Below are positions 12,526-21,857 of a stretch of 64,000 bases of DNA, one piece after another (within the stretch, counting starts at the first letter, position 1; each line of letters opens with the position of its first letter). The DNA is from Enterobacter sp. Bisph1 (GTDB lineage: Bacteria; Pseudomonadota; Gammaproteobacteria; Enterobacterales; Enterobacteriaceae). The position numbers were made by a program, and so were the translations under genes. The notes under the pieces are model-generated. The model was given only the letters and a program-made list of their open reading frames with translations. It had not been told where the DNA came from and made no database searches. The stretch spans positions 124,001-188,000 of the forward strand of contig NZ_JXAG01000043.1 in assembly GCF_000814905.1 (NCBI RefSeq), in the 5' to 3' direction.

Positions 12526-13131
12526 ATGGCAGAGAAATTTACCCAACATACTGGACTTGTGGTTCCGTTGGACGCCGCGAATGTCGATACGGACGCTATT
12601 ATCCCGAAACAGTTTTTGCAGAAGGTGACGCGCACCGGCTTTGGCGCCCATCTGTTTAACGACTGGCGTTTTCTCGATGATAAAGGCCAGCAGCCCAATC
12701 CGGAATTTGTGCTGAACTTCCCGCAGTACCAGGGCGCATCGATTTTACTGGCGCGGGAAAACTTTGGCTGCGGCTCGTCGCGGGAACACGCCCCGTGGGC
12801 GCTGACGGATTATGGTTTCAAAGTGGTCATTGCCCCAAGCTTTGCCGACATCTTCTACGGCAACAGCTTTAACAATCAGCTGCTGCCGGTGACGCTGAGC
12901 GATACAGAGGTCGATGAACTCTTCACGCTGGTGCAGAGCCATCCGGGAACCACCTTTGAAGTGGATCTGCAGGCGCAGGTGGTTAAAGCGGGCGGCAAGT
13001 CTTACAGCTTCTCTATCGACGCCTTCCGCCGTCACTGCATGCTGAACGGTCTGGACAGCATCGGTCTGACGCTGCAGCACGAAGTTGCGATCGCCGCTTA
13101 TGAGAACAAGCAGCCCGCCTTTATGCGCTAA
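12526..13131 (+). CDS. leuD: LeuD, isopropylmalate isomerase small subunit
   Basis: LeuD is the swivelling small subunit of the LeuCD isomerase; 201 residues as in E. coli. The conserved [13 protein letters not shown] near residue 20 and the anion-binding loop [14 protein letters not shown] near residues 75-88 are intact. Last gene of leuABCD, preceded by AAGGAGAGCACC. Confidence 0.98.
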   Translation: MAEKFTQHTGLVVPLDAANVDTDAIIPKQFLQKVTRTGFGAHLFNDWRFLDDKGQQPNPEFVLNFPQYQGASILLARENFGCGSSREHAPWALTDYGFKVVIAPSFADIFYGNSFNNQLLPVTLSDTEVDELFTLVQSHPGTTFEVDLQAQVVKAGGKSYSFSIDAFRRHCMLNGLDSIGLTLQHEVAIAAYENKQPAFMR

Positions 13132-13136
13132 CGTTT

Positions 13137-13162
13137 ATCAGGCCCGGTCTTCCGGGCCTGAT
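13137..13162. terminator. Terminator between convergent leuD and setA
   Basis: Perfect 11-bp inverted repeat ATCAGGCCCGG/CCGGGCCTGAT around TCTT. It lies between the convergent leuD and setA stops, four bases from the setA stop, and can serve both strands; the T tracts are short. Confidence 0.82.
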
Positions 13163-13166
13163 ACTT

Positions 13167-14345
13167 TCAGACATCTTTTACCCGGCTGGTCAGCCACAGC
13201 GTGACCACAGAGAGCACCGCGATCGCGTAGTACACCGACCCGTGACCGTAGCTCTGCGCCAGCGCGCCCTGAATCACCCCAGCCAGAATCACACCGGTCG
13301 AAATGCTATTGGTAAACAGCGTGGTTGCCGACCCGGCGCGTCCCGGCATCAGATCCTGAAACCACAACATACCGATCCCGGCGACAATACCGATAAACAC
13401 CGCGTTAAACAGCTGCAGCGACAGTAATGCCGTCTGGCTGTGGAAAAAAATCAGACCGACATAGAACAGCACGCCCGCCGCAACGGCGGTGACCATCATG
13501 CGCCGTTTGCCAATGCGTTTGACAAAATAGCCTGCGAGGATCATCGCCGGGATCTCCAGCCCTGCCGCAGTACCCATCAAAATACCGGCGAGTTTATCCG
13601 GCAGCCCCAGTTCGAGGCTTATCCACAGCGGCATATCGATGATGTACATGGTATTGCAGGTCCACATCAGGGTGGAGGCAATAAACAGCATGCGGATATT
13701 TTTATCGCTCCAGCCGCTGACCTGCGTCACCGCCACGTCGGCGGGCTGCTCAATACGTTTCACCGACGGCAGTAACAGAGCAATCAGCGCCAGGCTGATG
13801 GCAAATATCCCGGCGGCGATGGTGAACATGGTAGTAAAGCCGTAATTGAGGGCCAGCATAAAGGCCAGCGGCGGGCCAATCACCCACGCCAGCGAAAGCT
13901 GGGCGCGCATCACCGAGCTGAACATCACCACTTCACGGGCAGAACTGTCTGCGTATTCACGCGCCAGCGCAAACAGCTGCGGCATGGCGGTATTCGCCAA
14001 CGACGCCAGCAGTACCCCGCAGGTAATCAGCGTTAAATAATGGCGGTTAAAGGCAAATAATAGCGCATTGCCTACCGCCATCAGGCAGCAAAAGAGGATC
14101 AGTTTGCGGCGATCGCCCTGGCGGTCGGATCGTTTTGCCAGCCCAAGGCTGACCAGAATCCCGGCTATCGCGTTAACGGTATAAAAGAGTCCAACCCAAA
14201 ACGGCTCCGCGCCCACTTCCCGGCTGAGAAACAGGCTCAGGGTCGGCGCTTGTAACGCACCGGCCACTCCCATCATAAATGCGACAAACATAAAAGCGAT
14301 GTACACGCCATTAAGGCGACGCCCCATCGTCATTAGCCAGAGCAT
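13167..14345 (-). CDS. setA: SetA, sugar efflux transporter
   Basis: SetA is a major-facilitator-superfamily exporter that can release glucose and lactose analogues and helps cells recover from glucose-phosphate stress. 392 residues as in E. coli, with about 12 hydrophobic segments (for example LFYTVNAIAGILVSLGLA, ITCGVLLASLANTAMPQLFA) and the MFS-like loop AKRSDRQGDRRKL near residue 70. It lies directly downstream of sgrS on the same strand, so it is probably co-expressed when sgrS transcription reads through. Confidence 0.96.
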   Translation of the reverse strand: MLWLMTMGRRLNGVYIAFMFVAFMMGVAGALQAPTLSLFLSREVGAEPFWVGLFYTVNAIAGILVSLGLAKRSDRQGDRRKLILFCCLMAVGNALLFAFNRHYLTLITCGVLLASLANTAMPQLFALAREYADSSAREVVMFSSVMRAQLSLAWVIGPPLAFMLALNYGFTTMFTIAAGIFAISLALIALLLPSVKRIEQPADVAVTQVSGWSDKNIRMLFIASTLMWTCNTMYIIDMPLWISLELGLPDKLAGILMGTAAGLEIPAMILAGYFVKRIGKRRMMVTAVAAGVLFYVGLIFFHSQTALLSLQLFNAVFIGIVAGIGMLWFQDLMPGRAGSATTLFTNSISTGVILAGVIQGALAQSYGHGSVYYAIAVLSVVTLWLTSRVKDV

Positions 14346-14393
14346 GGACTTTTCCTTGTTAATACGGCTAAAAAGCGGTGATAAGCATAAACG

Positions 14394-14638
14394 AAAAAAG
14401 CCAGCAAAAAACTTTTTGCTGGCGCGTGCATTCGCACGTAATACTCAGTCACACATGATGGCTGCGATTCAGTCTTTCGCTGCAGGGATTGTCACTTCCC
14501 ACTGCATCAGCTCCTCCAGCATCGTCAGGCGCAACGTTGCGCTAAGGGCGAGCCAGCCCACGTCCTGTGTGGCACGAAAATAGCCCAGATAAAACTGTCT
14601 AACAAATAATCCCTGCATATCACCTCCTCGCTTTCATC
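14394..14638 (-). ncRNA. sgrS: SgrS, glucose-phosphate-stress small RNA
   Basis: SgrS is an Hfq-dependent small RNA, made under sugar-phosphate stress, that pairs with ptsG and manXYZ mRNA. The conserved pairing segment CATCATGTGTGACTGAGTAT is on the minus strand at 14461-14442; CTGAGTAT is the ptsG-pairing core. It is followed by a small hairpin (CGTGC GAAT GCACG) and a terminator stem GCCAGCAAAAA/TTTTTGCTGGC with a T run ending near 14394. The 5' end is placed at GATGAAAGC by analogy with E. coli, giving about 245 nt (E. coli 227). It also encodes SgrT in its 5' half. Activated by the divergent SgrR. Confidence 0.93.
14469..14618 (-). CDS. sgrT: SgrT, inhibitor of PTS glucose transporter, encoded within SgrS
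   Basis: SgrT is a small protein translated from SgrS that blocks sugar uptake through EIICB-Glc. The frame reads 49 residues, starting MQGLFVRQFYLGYFRATQD, with the family-like core RLTMLEELMQW shared with E. coli SgrT (RLTMLEGLMQW, 43 residues). The N-terminus is about five to six residues longer than in E. coli because no internal ATG matches the E. coli start. The ribosome-binding site AGGAGGTGAT immediately precedes the ATG and is a near-perfect complement of the 16S rRNA 3' end. Confidence 0.88.
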   Translation of the reverse strand: MQGLFVRQFYLGYFRATQDVGWLALSATLRLTMLEELMQWEVTIPAAKD

Positions 14639-14705
14639 ACTGAGAAGTATTGGCTTAATATAGGGATAAATAAATTGCTGAGTTTTTGTCAGGAGTTCCT
14701 CTTTT

Positions 14706-16361
14706 ATGTCATCCGGTCGCCTGCAACAACAGTTCATCCGCCTGTGGCAATGCTGTGATGGAAAATCGCAGGAAACCACCCTTAACGAGCTGGCGGAGCT
14801 GCTCAGCTGCTCGCGCCGCCATATGCGCACCCTGCTCAATACCATGCAGGAGCGTGGCTGGCTGACATGGGATGCGGAAGCGGGTCGCGGCAAGCGCTCA
14901 CGTTTAACCTTCCTGTATACCGGTCTTGCACTGCAGCAGCAGCGCGCCGAAGACCTGCTGGAACAGGATCGCATTGATCAACTGGTGCAGCTGGTCGGTG
15001 ATAAAACCGCCGTGCGCCAGATGCTGGTGTCCCATCTTGGCAGAAGCTTTCGCCAGGGGCGGCATATTCTGCGCGTACTTTATTACCGCCCGCTGCGCAA
15101 CCTGCTGCCCGGCACCGCATTACGCCGCTCCGAAACCCATATGGCGCGGCAAATCTTCAATGCACTGACCCGTATAAATGAGGAAAACGGGGAACTGGAA
15201 GCGGACATAGCCCATCACTGGAAGTTGATTTCCCCTTTGCACTGGCGCTTTTATTTGCGCCCCGGCATTCATTTTCACCATGGCCGCGAACTGGAGATGA
15301 GCGACGTTATTACCTCTTTGCAACGCGCCACCGCCCTGCCACTCTATTCTCATATTCGCGAGGTGCTCTCGCCGACGCCCTGGACGCTGGATATTCACCT
15401 CAGCCAGCCGGATAACTGGCTGCCCTGGCTGATGGGACATGTGCCGTCGATGATTTTGCCGCGGGAATGGAACACGCTACACAACTTCGCCAGCCAGCCA
15501 ATTGGCACCGGGCCGTATGCCGTGACGCGCAATAACAGCAACCAGTTGAAAATTCATGCCTTTGACGACTATTTCGGTTTCCGCGCCTTGATCGACGAAG
15601 TGAACGTTTGGGTGCTGCCGGACCTGAGCGATGAACCGGCCTGCGGCCTGACCCTTGAGGGGCCAACGGAAGGCGAAAAAGCCGTTGAAAGCCGCCTTGA
15701 AGAGGGCTGTTACTATCTGCTGTTCGATGAGCGTTCGCGTCTTGGCGCTAACCCGGCGGTGCGAGAATGGGTCAGCCATGTGCTCTCCCCCACCAACCTG
15801 CTGTTCAATGCCAACGAGCACTATCAACAGTATTGGTTCCCGGCCTATGGCCTGCTGCCGCGCTGGCATCACGCACGCCCCGGCGGCGGTGAAAAACCTG
15901 CCGGGCTGGAAACCCTGACGCTGACCTTCTATCGCGAACACAATGAACACGAGGCGCTATCACGCACCATGAGTACGCTGCTGGCGGAACATGGCGTGAA
16001 GCTCATCGTACAGGAGGTGGATTACGCCGAATGGCATCGGGGCGAAGCCGAGAGCGATATCTGGCTAAACAGCGCTAACTTCACTCTGCCCCTTGATTTC
16101 TCGGTATTTGCTAACCTCTACGAAGTGCCGCTATTGCAACACTGCATCCCCATCGACTGGCAGGCAGATGCGGCAAAATGGCGCAACGGTGAGATGCAGC
16201 TTGCCGCCTGGTCACAGCAGTTACTGACCCGCAAAGCCATCGTACCGTTAATTCATCACTGGCTGATGATTCAGGGACAACGCACTATGCGCGGGCTGCG
16301 CATGAATACGCTGGGCTGGTTTGACTTTAAATCGGCCTGGTTTGCGCCGCCGGATCCATAA
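14706..16361 (+). CDS. sgrR: SgrR, transcriptional activator of sgrS
   Basis: SgrR senses sugar-phosphate stress and activates the divergent sgrS. 551 residues as in E. coli. An N-terminal winged-helix domain ([20 protein letters not shown], about residues 20-60) is joined to a solute-binding-protein-like domain of the SBP_bac_5 family (about residues 160-540), here without a signal peptide, so it acts in the cytoplasm. The ATG is preceded by AGGAG. The next gene is the thi riboswitch, separated by about 40 bases. Confidence 0.96.
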   Translation: MSSGRLQQQFIRLWQCCDGKSQETTLNELAELLSCSRRHMRTLLNTMQERGWLTWDAEAGRGKRSRLTFLYTGLALQQQRAEDLLEQDRIDQLVQLVGDKTAVRQMLVSHLGRSFRQGRHILRVLYYRPLRNLLPGTALRRSETHMARQIFNALTRINEENGELEADIAHHWKLISPLHWRFYLRPGIHFHHGRELEMSDVITSLQRATALPLYSHIREVLSPTPWTLDIHLSQPDNWLPWLMGHVPSMILPREWNTLHNFASQPIGTGPYAVTRNNSNQLKIHAFDDYFGFRALIDEVNVWVLPDLSDEPACGLTLEGPTEGEKAVESRLEEGCYYLLFDERSRLGANPAVREWVSHVLSPTNLLFNANEHYQQYWFPAYGLLPRWHHARPGGGEKPAGLETLTLTFYREHNEHEALSRTMSTLLAEHGVKLIVQEVDYAEWHRGEAESDIWLNSANFTLPLDFSVFANLYEVPLLQHCIPIDWQADAAKWRNGEMQLAAWSQQLLTRKAIVPLIHHWLMIQGQRTMRGLRMNTLGWFDFKSAWFAPPDP

Positions 16362-16400
16362 GGCTTTCGCATTTTTTACCAAATCATTACAATAGCGCCG

Positions 16401-16487
16401 TTCTCAACGGGGTGCTGCGCCACAGGCGTGTGCTGAGAAAATACCCGTCGAACCTGATCCGGATAACGCCGGCGAAGGGATTTGAGG
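16401..16487 (+). promoter_or_regulatory. TPP riboswitch (thi box) upstream of thiBPQ
   Basis: The thi-box landmarks appear in order: GGGGTGCT, a variable stem, GTGCTGAGAAAATACCC, GAACCTGATC, CGGATAACGCCGGCGAAGGGA. This is the conserved thiamine-pyrophosphate aptamer. In E. coli/Salmonella the same leader gives the short transcript SroA. The aptamer is followed by about 40 bases to the thiB GTG, where TTTGAGGT acts as ribosome-binding site, so ligand binding may mask translation initiation. Confidence 0.93.
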
Positions 16488-16528
16488 CTGCATCTCAAAA
16501 TCCTTTGCCACCCAATTTGAGGTGCAAA

Positions 16529-17512
16529 GTGCTAAAAAAATCACTGCCGTTCCTGCTGCTGGTTGCAGCGCCCGTTTTTGCCAAACCTGTTTTAACCGTT
16601 TACACCTACGACTCATTCTCTGCCGACTGGGGCCCAGGGCCAGCGGTAAAAAAAGCCTTTGAAAAAGAGTGCGATTGCGAATTGAAATTCGTGGCGCTGG
16701 AAGATGGCGTTTCGCTCCTGAACCGCCTGCGCATGGAAGGCAAAAACAGCAAAGCCGACGTGGTGTTGGGGCTGGATAACAACCTGCTGGAAGCCGCCAC
16801 ACAAACCAAGCTGTTTGCAAAAAGCGGCGTACCTGGCGATGCGGTCAAGGTGCCTGGCGGCTGGAACAACGACACCTTTGTCCCCTTCGATTACGGCTGG
16901 TTCGCTTTCGTTTACGATAAAAACAAACTGAAAAACCCGCCAACAAGCCTGAAAGAACTGGTAGAAAGCGATCAGAAATGGCGCGTTATTTATGAAGATC
17001 CGCGCACCAGCACGCCGGGCCTTGGCCTGCTGCTGTGGATGCAGAAAGTCTATGGCGATCAAGCCCCGCAGGCCTGGCAGAAACTCGCCGCCAAAACCGT
17101 GACGGTGACCAAGGGCTGGAGCGAAGCCTACGGCCTGTTCCTGAAAGGCGAAAGTGACCTGGTGCTGAGCTATACCACTTCTCCGGCCTACCATATTATT
17201 GAAGAGAAAAAAGATAACTACGCTGCGGCAAACTTCAGCGAAGGCCACTATTTGCAGGTGGAAGTTGCCGCGCGCACCGCTGCCAGCAAACAGCCTGCGC
17301 TGGCGGAAAAATTCCTCAAATTTATGGTCTCGCCCGCTTTCCAGAATGCCATCCCGAGCGGTAACTGGATGTACCCGATCAGCGATGTCACGCTGCCGGC
17401 GGGCTTTGATCAACTGGTGAAACCACAAACGTCGTTGAACTACTCTGCGCAAGAAGTCGCAAGCCAGCGCGCAAACTGGGTAAATGCGTGGCAACGCGCC
17501 GTCAGCCATTGA
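16529..17512 (+). CDS. thiB: ThiB (TbpA), periplasmic thiamine/TPP-binding protein
   Basis: ThiB is the periplasmic binding component of the ThiBPQ ABC transporter for thiamine and its phosphates. The start chosen is GTG at 16529 (VLKKSLPFLLLVAAPVFA), giving 327 residues as in E. coli and a clear signal peptide cleaved after VFA. A longer in-frame reading from 16412 passes through the riboswitch and is rejected. The mature part begins KPVLTVYTYDSFSADWGPGP. Its 3' end overlaps thiP by 25 bases. Confidence 0.95.
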   Translation: MLKKSLPFLLLVAAPVFAKPVLTVYTYDSFSADWGPGPAVKKAFEKECDCELKFVALEDGVSLLNRLRMEGKNSKADVVLGLDNNLLEAATQTKLFAKSGVPGDAVKVPGGWNNDTFVPFDYGWFAFVYDKNKLKNPPTSLKELVESDQKWRVIYEDPRTSTPGLGLLLWMQKVYGDQAPQAWQKLAAKTVTVTKGWSEAYGLFLKGESDLVLSYTTSPAYHIIEEKKDNYAAANFSEGHYLQVEVAARTAASKQPALAEKFLKFMVSPAFQNAIPSGNWMYPISDVTLPAGFDQLVKPQTSLNYSAQEVASQRANWVNAWQRAVSH

Positions 17513-19098
17513 TTGCCGGCTGGCTGCTGCCGGGGCTCACCGCCGCCGCGTTAATGGTGGCGGTGGCGCTGGCAGCGTTTCTCGCCCTGTGGCAAAACGC
17601 ACCCGTCAGCGGGCTGTCTGATTTTCTGACTGACAGCTACCTGTGGCATGTGGTGCGTTTCTCTTTCTGGCAGGCGTTTCTCTCGGCGCTGCTCTCTGTG
17701 ATACCGGCGATTTTTCTTGCCCGCGCCCTTTACCGGCGGCGCTTTCCCGGCCGTCTGATGCTGCTGCGTCTGTGCGCCATGACCCTTATCTTGCCGGTGC
17801 TGGTGGCGGTATTTGGCATTCTAAGCGTTTATGGTCGCCAGGGCTGGCTGGCCACGCTCTGTCAGGCGCTGGGGTGGAGCTGGAATTTCTCGCCCTATGG
17901 TCTGCAGGGCATTCTGTTGGCCCACGTATTCTTTAACCTGCCGATGGCTTCACGTCTGCTCTTGCAGTCGCTGGAACAGATCCCCGGCGAGCAGCGCCAG
18001 CTGGCCGCGCAGCTCGGCATGCGCGGCTGGGCCTTCTTCCGCTTTGTCGAATGGCCGTGGCTGCGCCGTCAAATCCCGGCGGTCGCCGCACTAATCTTTA
18101 TGCTCTGTTTCGCCAGTTTCGCCACCGTGCTGTCGCTGGGCGGCGGGCCGCAGGCCACCACTATCGAACTGGCTATCTACCAGGCGTTAAGCTTCGATTT
18201 CGATCCGGCTCGCGCGGCCATGCTGGCGCTGATCCAGATGATCTGCTGCCTTGGTCTGGTGCAGCTCAGCCAGCGGATGAGCAAAGCATTTGCGGTGGGC
18301 AGCCACCAAATTGAGGGCTGGCGTAACCCGGAAGAAAGACTGTTGAGCCGGGTGGCGGATATCGCGCTGATTACCCTGGCCTTGCTACTGCTGCTGCCGC
18401 CGCTGCTGGCGGTGATCGTTGATGGGCTGAATCTGAGCTTATTAAAGGTGCTGGCGCAGCCGGTGCTGTGGCAAGCGGTATGGACTTCCCTGCGTATCGC
18501 CCTTGGCGCAGGAATAGTATGCGTGGTGCTAACGATGATGCTGCTGTGGAGCAGCCGGGAGCTGCGCGCGCGCCAGCAGATCATGGCGGGACAAGCGCTG
18601 GAGCTCAGCGGCATGTTAATCCTGGCGATGCCGGGGATCGTGCTGGCGACGGGTTTCTTCCTGCTGCTGAATAACAGCGTTGGCCTGCCCGCTTCCGCCG
18701 ATGGCATCGTGATATTTACCAATGCCTTAATGGCGATTCCCTATGCGCTAAAAGTGCTGGAAAACCCGATGCGCGATCTCACCGCCCGCTACAGTATGCT
18801 ATGCCAGTCGCTGGGCATGCAGGGTTTTCAACGTCTGCGCATTGTTGAGCTGCGCGCGCTGAAACGGCCGCTGACGCAGGCGCTGGCCTTTGCCTGCGTA
18901 CTGTCGATTGGCGATTTCGGCGTCGTGGCGCTGTTTGGCAATGATGATTTCCGCACGCTGCCTTTTTATCTCTACCAGCAAATTGGATCCTACCGCAGTC
19001 AGGACGGTGCGGTCACGGCGCTTATTCTGCTGCTGCTGTGCTTTTTACTCTTCACCGTGATTGAAAAACTTCCGGGCCGCCATGCTAAAACTGATTGA
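17488..19098 (+). CDS. thiP: ThiP, thiamine ABC transporter permease
   Basis: ThiP is the inner-membrane permease of ThiBPQ, 536 residues as in E. coli. It is a two-lobe permease with about 12 membrane segments and two binding-protein-dependent-transport loops, around [20 protein letters not shown] (near 165) and [21 protein letters not shown] (near 435). The start [12 protein letters not shown] lies inside the thiB 3' end, an overlap also found in E. coli. Confidence 0.96.
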   Translation: MATRRQPLIAGWLLPGLTAAALMVAVALAAFLALWQNAPVSGLSDFLTDSYLWHVVRFSFWQAFLSALLSVIPAIFLARALYRRRFPGRLMLLRLCAMTLILPVLVAVFGILSVYGRQGWLATLCQALGWSWNFSPYGLQGILLAHVFFNLPMASRLLLQSLEQIPGEQRQLAAQLGMRGWAFFRFVEWPWLRRQIPAVAALIFMLCFASFATVLSLGGGPQATTIELAIYQALSFDFDPARAAMLALIQMICCLGLVQLSQRMSKAFAVGSHQIEGWRNPEERLLSRVADIALITLALLLLLPPLLAVIVDGLNLSLLKVLAQPVLWQAVWTSLRIALGAGIVCVVLTMMLLWSSRELRARQQIMAGQALELSGMLILAMPGIVLATGFFLLLNNSVGLPASADGIVIFTNALMAIPYALKVLENPMRDLTARYSMLCQSLGMQGFQRLRIVELRALKRPLTQALAFACVLSIGDFGVVALFGNDDFRTLPFYLYQQIGSYRSQDGAVTALILLLLCFLLFTVIEKLPGRHAKTD

Positions 19099-19780
19099 TG
19101 TCACCTGGCTTTACCACCATCTGCCGATGCGCTTTTCTCTTTCGGTCACGCAGGGGGAGCTGCTTGCCGTGCTCGGGCCAAGCGGCGCGGGCAAAAGCAC
19201 CCTGCTGAATCTGATTGCCGGGTTTCTTACTCCCGCCAGCGGCAGCATCATTATCGAAGGCGCACCGCATACCGATACGCCGCCGTCGCAGCGCCCGGTA
19301 TCGATGCTATTCCAGGAAAACAACCTTTTTACCCATCTTACGGTGCGGCAAAATATCGGCCTCGGGCTGAATCCAGGGTTAAAGCTGAATGCCGAACAGC
19401 AGCATCAACTGCAGCAAATCGCCGTCACGATGGGGCTGGAGTCGTTGCTGGATCGCCTGCCGGCGCAGCTTTCCGGCGGCCAGCGCCAGCGCGTGGCGCT
19501 GGCGCGCTGCCTGGTACGTCAGCAGCCGGTGCTATTGCTTGATGAGCCGTTTTCCGCCCTCGATCCGGCCCTGCGCCAGGAGATGCTGACGCTGGTTAAA
19601 GCGGTGTGCCGCCAGCAGCGGTTAACGCTGCTGATGGTCTCACACAGTGTGGAAGATGCGGCGCGGATTGCCGAGCGTTCGCTGGTAGTAGCCGACGGGC
19701 GTATCGCCTGGGATGGCGATACCGACGACCTGCTCAGCGGCAAATCGCCAGCCTCGGCGCTGTTGGGGATCAACGGTTAA
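19082..19780 (+). CDS. thiQ: ThiQ, thiamine ABC transporter ATPase
   Basis: ThiQ energises ThiBPQ. 232 residues from [15 protein letters not shown]; the start matches E. coli and overlaps the thiP end by 17 bases. Walker [10 protein letters not shown] near residue 38, Q-loop FQENN, signature [14 protein letters not shown] near 125, Walker B LLLDEPF and switch histidine in VSHSVED are all intact. Its stop overlaps the convergent yabI stop by four bases. Confidence 0.97.
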   Translation: MLKLIDVTWLYHHLPMRFSLSVTQGELLAVLGPSGAGKSTLLNLIAGFLTPASGSIIIEGAPHTDTPPSQRPVSMLFQENNLFTHLTVRQNIGLGLNPGLKLNAEQQHQLQQIAVTMGLESLLDRLPAQLSGGQRQRVALARCLVRQQPVLLLDEPFSALDPALRQEMLTLVKAVCRQQRLTLLMVSHSVEDAARIAERSLVVADGRIAWDGDTDDLLSGKSPASALLGING

Positions 19781-20547
19781 TGACCGCGGATGACATTACC
19801 CAGAATGTTGAGGTAAATGGGCATTGACGGATGCTGGGCTAGCACCACCACCGCCGCGATGGCGAGAATCAGCATAACCGGCGCCAGCCACAGCAAGCGG
19901 CGGCGTGGCAGCAAACGCGTTAAACGGCTGATGCCCGCTTTTTCGGCGCGCCACAGCCGCCAGCATAGCCAGCAGGCCAGCCACAGCAGCAGCGCCGTCA
20001 GCAGCAGCAGCCATTTGAAGTTCCCGCTTTGCATATCATCGGGGATATCGATCGCCGCACCGGCCAGAATACCGGGCAGGAAATAGAAAGGTGGCCACAG
20101 CAGGCAGCCGACCAGGTTCGGTGGCAGAAACTTCCTTACCGGCAGATCCAGCATGCCTGCGACCATCGGGATCAGCGGACGCGTCGGCCCGACAAAACGC
20201 CCAACCAGAATGGTAAATACGCTGTGCTTATGTAGGGCGTGTTCGGTTTTATCCAGCAGCGCTTTGTTCTTTTTGATAAACGACCAGCGATGCAGCGGCC
20301 CTTTAAAACGCCAGCCCAGCCAGAAGGAGATCCAGTCGCCGAGCAGGCAGCCGACAATTCCCGCCAGCCATGCATGCCAGAAATTAACCTCGCCGCTGCC
20401 GATCAGCGCGCCGAGCCCCGCCATCATTACCGTGCCGGGTAAAATCAACCCGACAAGCGCCAGCGACTCGAAAAAGGCCACCAGCGCAATCGCCACCAGC
20501 GACCAGCTGGCGGATTGGGTAATAAACTGTTCCAGCAATGCTTCCAT
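19777..20547 (-). CDS. yabI: YabI, DedA-family inner-membrane protein
   Basis: A DedA/VTT-fold membrane protein; relatives are implicated in undecaprenyl-phosphate recycling and proton-dependent functions, but the substrate of YabI itself is not settled. 256 residues against 254 in E. coli. The DedA signatures [15 protein letters not shown] near 38 and [17 protein letters not shown] near 118 are visible, the latter with the key arginines. Five or so hydrophobic segments. Tail-to-tail with thiQ with overlapping stops. Confidence 0.93.
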   Translation of the reverse strand: MEALLEQFITQSASWSLVAIALVAFFESLALVGLILPGTVMMAGLGALIGSGEVNFWHAWLAGIVGCLLGDWISFWLGWRFKGPLHRWSFIKKNKALLDKTEHALHKHSVFTILVGRFVGPTRPLIPMVAGMLDLPVRKFLPPNLVGCLLWPPFYFLPGILAGAAIDIPDDMQSGNFKWLLLLTALLLWLACWLCWRLWRAEKAGISRLTRLLPRRRLLWLAPVMLILAIAAVVVLAQHPSMPIYLNILGNVIRGH

Positions 20548-20674
20548 AAGGTGTCCTGTTCAGAATGAACGCTGGATTCTCCGGGGGTCATCCGCGAGGG
20601 TCAAGCGCTCAATTATCTGAAAATTTTACTGGTTATGTCACATTACAGAACTTTTCATTGCCAAACTTTACTTT

Positions 20675-21520
20675 TTATTCACATCCCGCACGGAATTCGC
20701 TGGGGCTGGCCCCGGTGCATTTTTTAAACACCCTGGAGAAATAGAGCTGATCGTCGAAGCCGACATTGCGCCCTACGCTGGCGATGGGCATGCGCGTGGT
20801 ACTCAGTAGCAATTTTGCCTGGCTGATACGCTGATCCTCGCGCCAGCTTAGCACGCTCACCCCCAACTGTTGCCGAAACAGATGCGATAAGCGCGACGGC
20901 GACAGACAGACATGCTGGGCGACGCTGGCGATATCGAAATGGTTATCCGCGAGGTGATCGCTGATGTACTGACAAGCGTCGCGCACGCGGTTATCCAGCG
21001 GCGGGTGCAGGGATTCGTTGATCGCCTCCATACGCCGCAGTAACAGCTGTTCCAGCAGATTGATCGCCAGATGTTCCGCATAACGCCCGGCGCTTTGCCC
21101 TGCATCGATAATTTGCGCGAAAAGCTCGCGAAAACGCGGAATATGCGCATCATCAGGACGGAAAAAGCCGGTTTGGGCAAATAACGTCGGCCAGTTTAGC
21201 CACTCATGCCAGTAGGCGCGTGGACGGAAGTAAACCCACTGGTGATACCACTCGCTGGCATCGGGATGACGGCCATAATGATGAATCTCCCCCGGCGGAA
21301 AAAGCAAGATATCCCCCGGGCGGCAGACAAACTGCTTACCGTGATTCATCACCACACCCTCGCCGCGCACGGTGAGGTTGAGGATATACCCCTTCATGCC
21401 CAGCGGCCGGTCGATAAAGAAATCGAGATACCCATCCGCTTCAATGGGGGTTAATCCCGCCACCAGATGCGCGTTAAAGGAGTAACCAGGCAGCAGTGGA
21501 TCGTTCTGTAATTCAGCCAT
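20675..21520 (-). CDS. araC: AraC, arabinose-responsive regulator
   Basis: AraC activates araBAD with L-arabinose and represses by DNA looping without it. The start [19 protein letters not shown] gives 281 residues (the length known in Salmonella; E. coli 292). The cupin arabinose-binding/dimerisation domain covers about 10-165, with the regulatory N-terminal arm ([10 protein letters not shown]). Two helix-turn-helix units follow: [20 protein letters not shown] and [21 protein letters not shown] longer upstream reading enters operator DNA and is rejected. Divergent from araB. Confidence 0.96.
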   Translation of the reverse strand: MAELQNDPLLPGYSFNAHLVAGLTPIEADGYLDFFIDRPLGMKGYILNLTVRGEGVVMNHGKQFVCRPGDILLFPPGEIHHYGRHPDASEWYHQWVYFRPRAYWHEWLNWPTLFAQTGFFRPDDAHIPRFRELFAQIIDAGQSAGRYAEHLAINLLEQLLLRRMEAINESLHPPLDNRVRDACQYISDHLADNHFDIASVAQHVCLSPSRLSHLFRQQLGVSVLSWREDQRISQAKLLLSTTRMPIASVGRNVGFDDQLYFSRVFKKCTGASPSEFRAGCE

Positions 21521-21547
21521 AAACGCAATACTCCCGTACTCGGCAAG

Positions 21548-21568
21548 GAAACCAATTGTCCATATTGA
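21548..21568. promoter_or_regulatory. araO2-like AraC site upstream of araC start
   Basis: The segment GAAACCAATTGTCCATATTG is identical to the core of the E. coli araO2 operator, which pairs with araI1 to form the repression loop. Here it is 28 bases before the araC start on the minus strand and about 210 bases from araI1. Confidence 0.75.
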
Positions 21569-21731
21569 GCATCCCGTTATTTTACCCATATCAGCCGCCA
21601 GCATGCGTAAACACGACGATTGTCTAATCCCGCAAGACAAAAGCGATCGCGCCTTTTTGACGCCTTCAGGCAGGGTAAAAAGGGATAACGGAAGTGTCTA
21701 TAAAGGCGGCAGAAATGTCCACATCGAATTT

Positions 21732-21823
21732 TTGCACGGCGTCACACTTTACGATGCCATAGCATTTTAATCCATAAGATTAGCGGATCCTGCCTGACGG
21801 TTTTCGCCGCCGCTCACTATCGT
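21732..21823 (+). promoter_or_regulatory. araBAD promoter with CRP site and araI1/araI2
   Basis: Reading toward araB: a CRP-type site (TTGCACGGCGTCACACTT, 21732-21749), then araI1 TAGCATTTTAATCCATA (21760-21776), then araI2 TAGCGGATCCTGCCTGAC (21781-21798) overlapping the -35 CTGACG (21794-21799), then after 18 bases the -10 TATCGT (21818-21823). Order and sequences follow E. coli, where I2 occupancy by AraC-arabinose activates transcription. Confidence 0.8.
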
Positions 21824-21857
21824 TTTTATAACGGTTATTCTTCATGGAGCAAGATAC

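Noticed and set aside
16613-17509. 298-residue frame opposite thiB
   Set aside because: Shadow of thiB; no domain or start signals.
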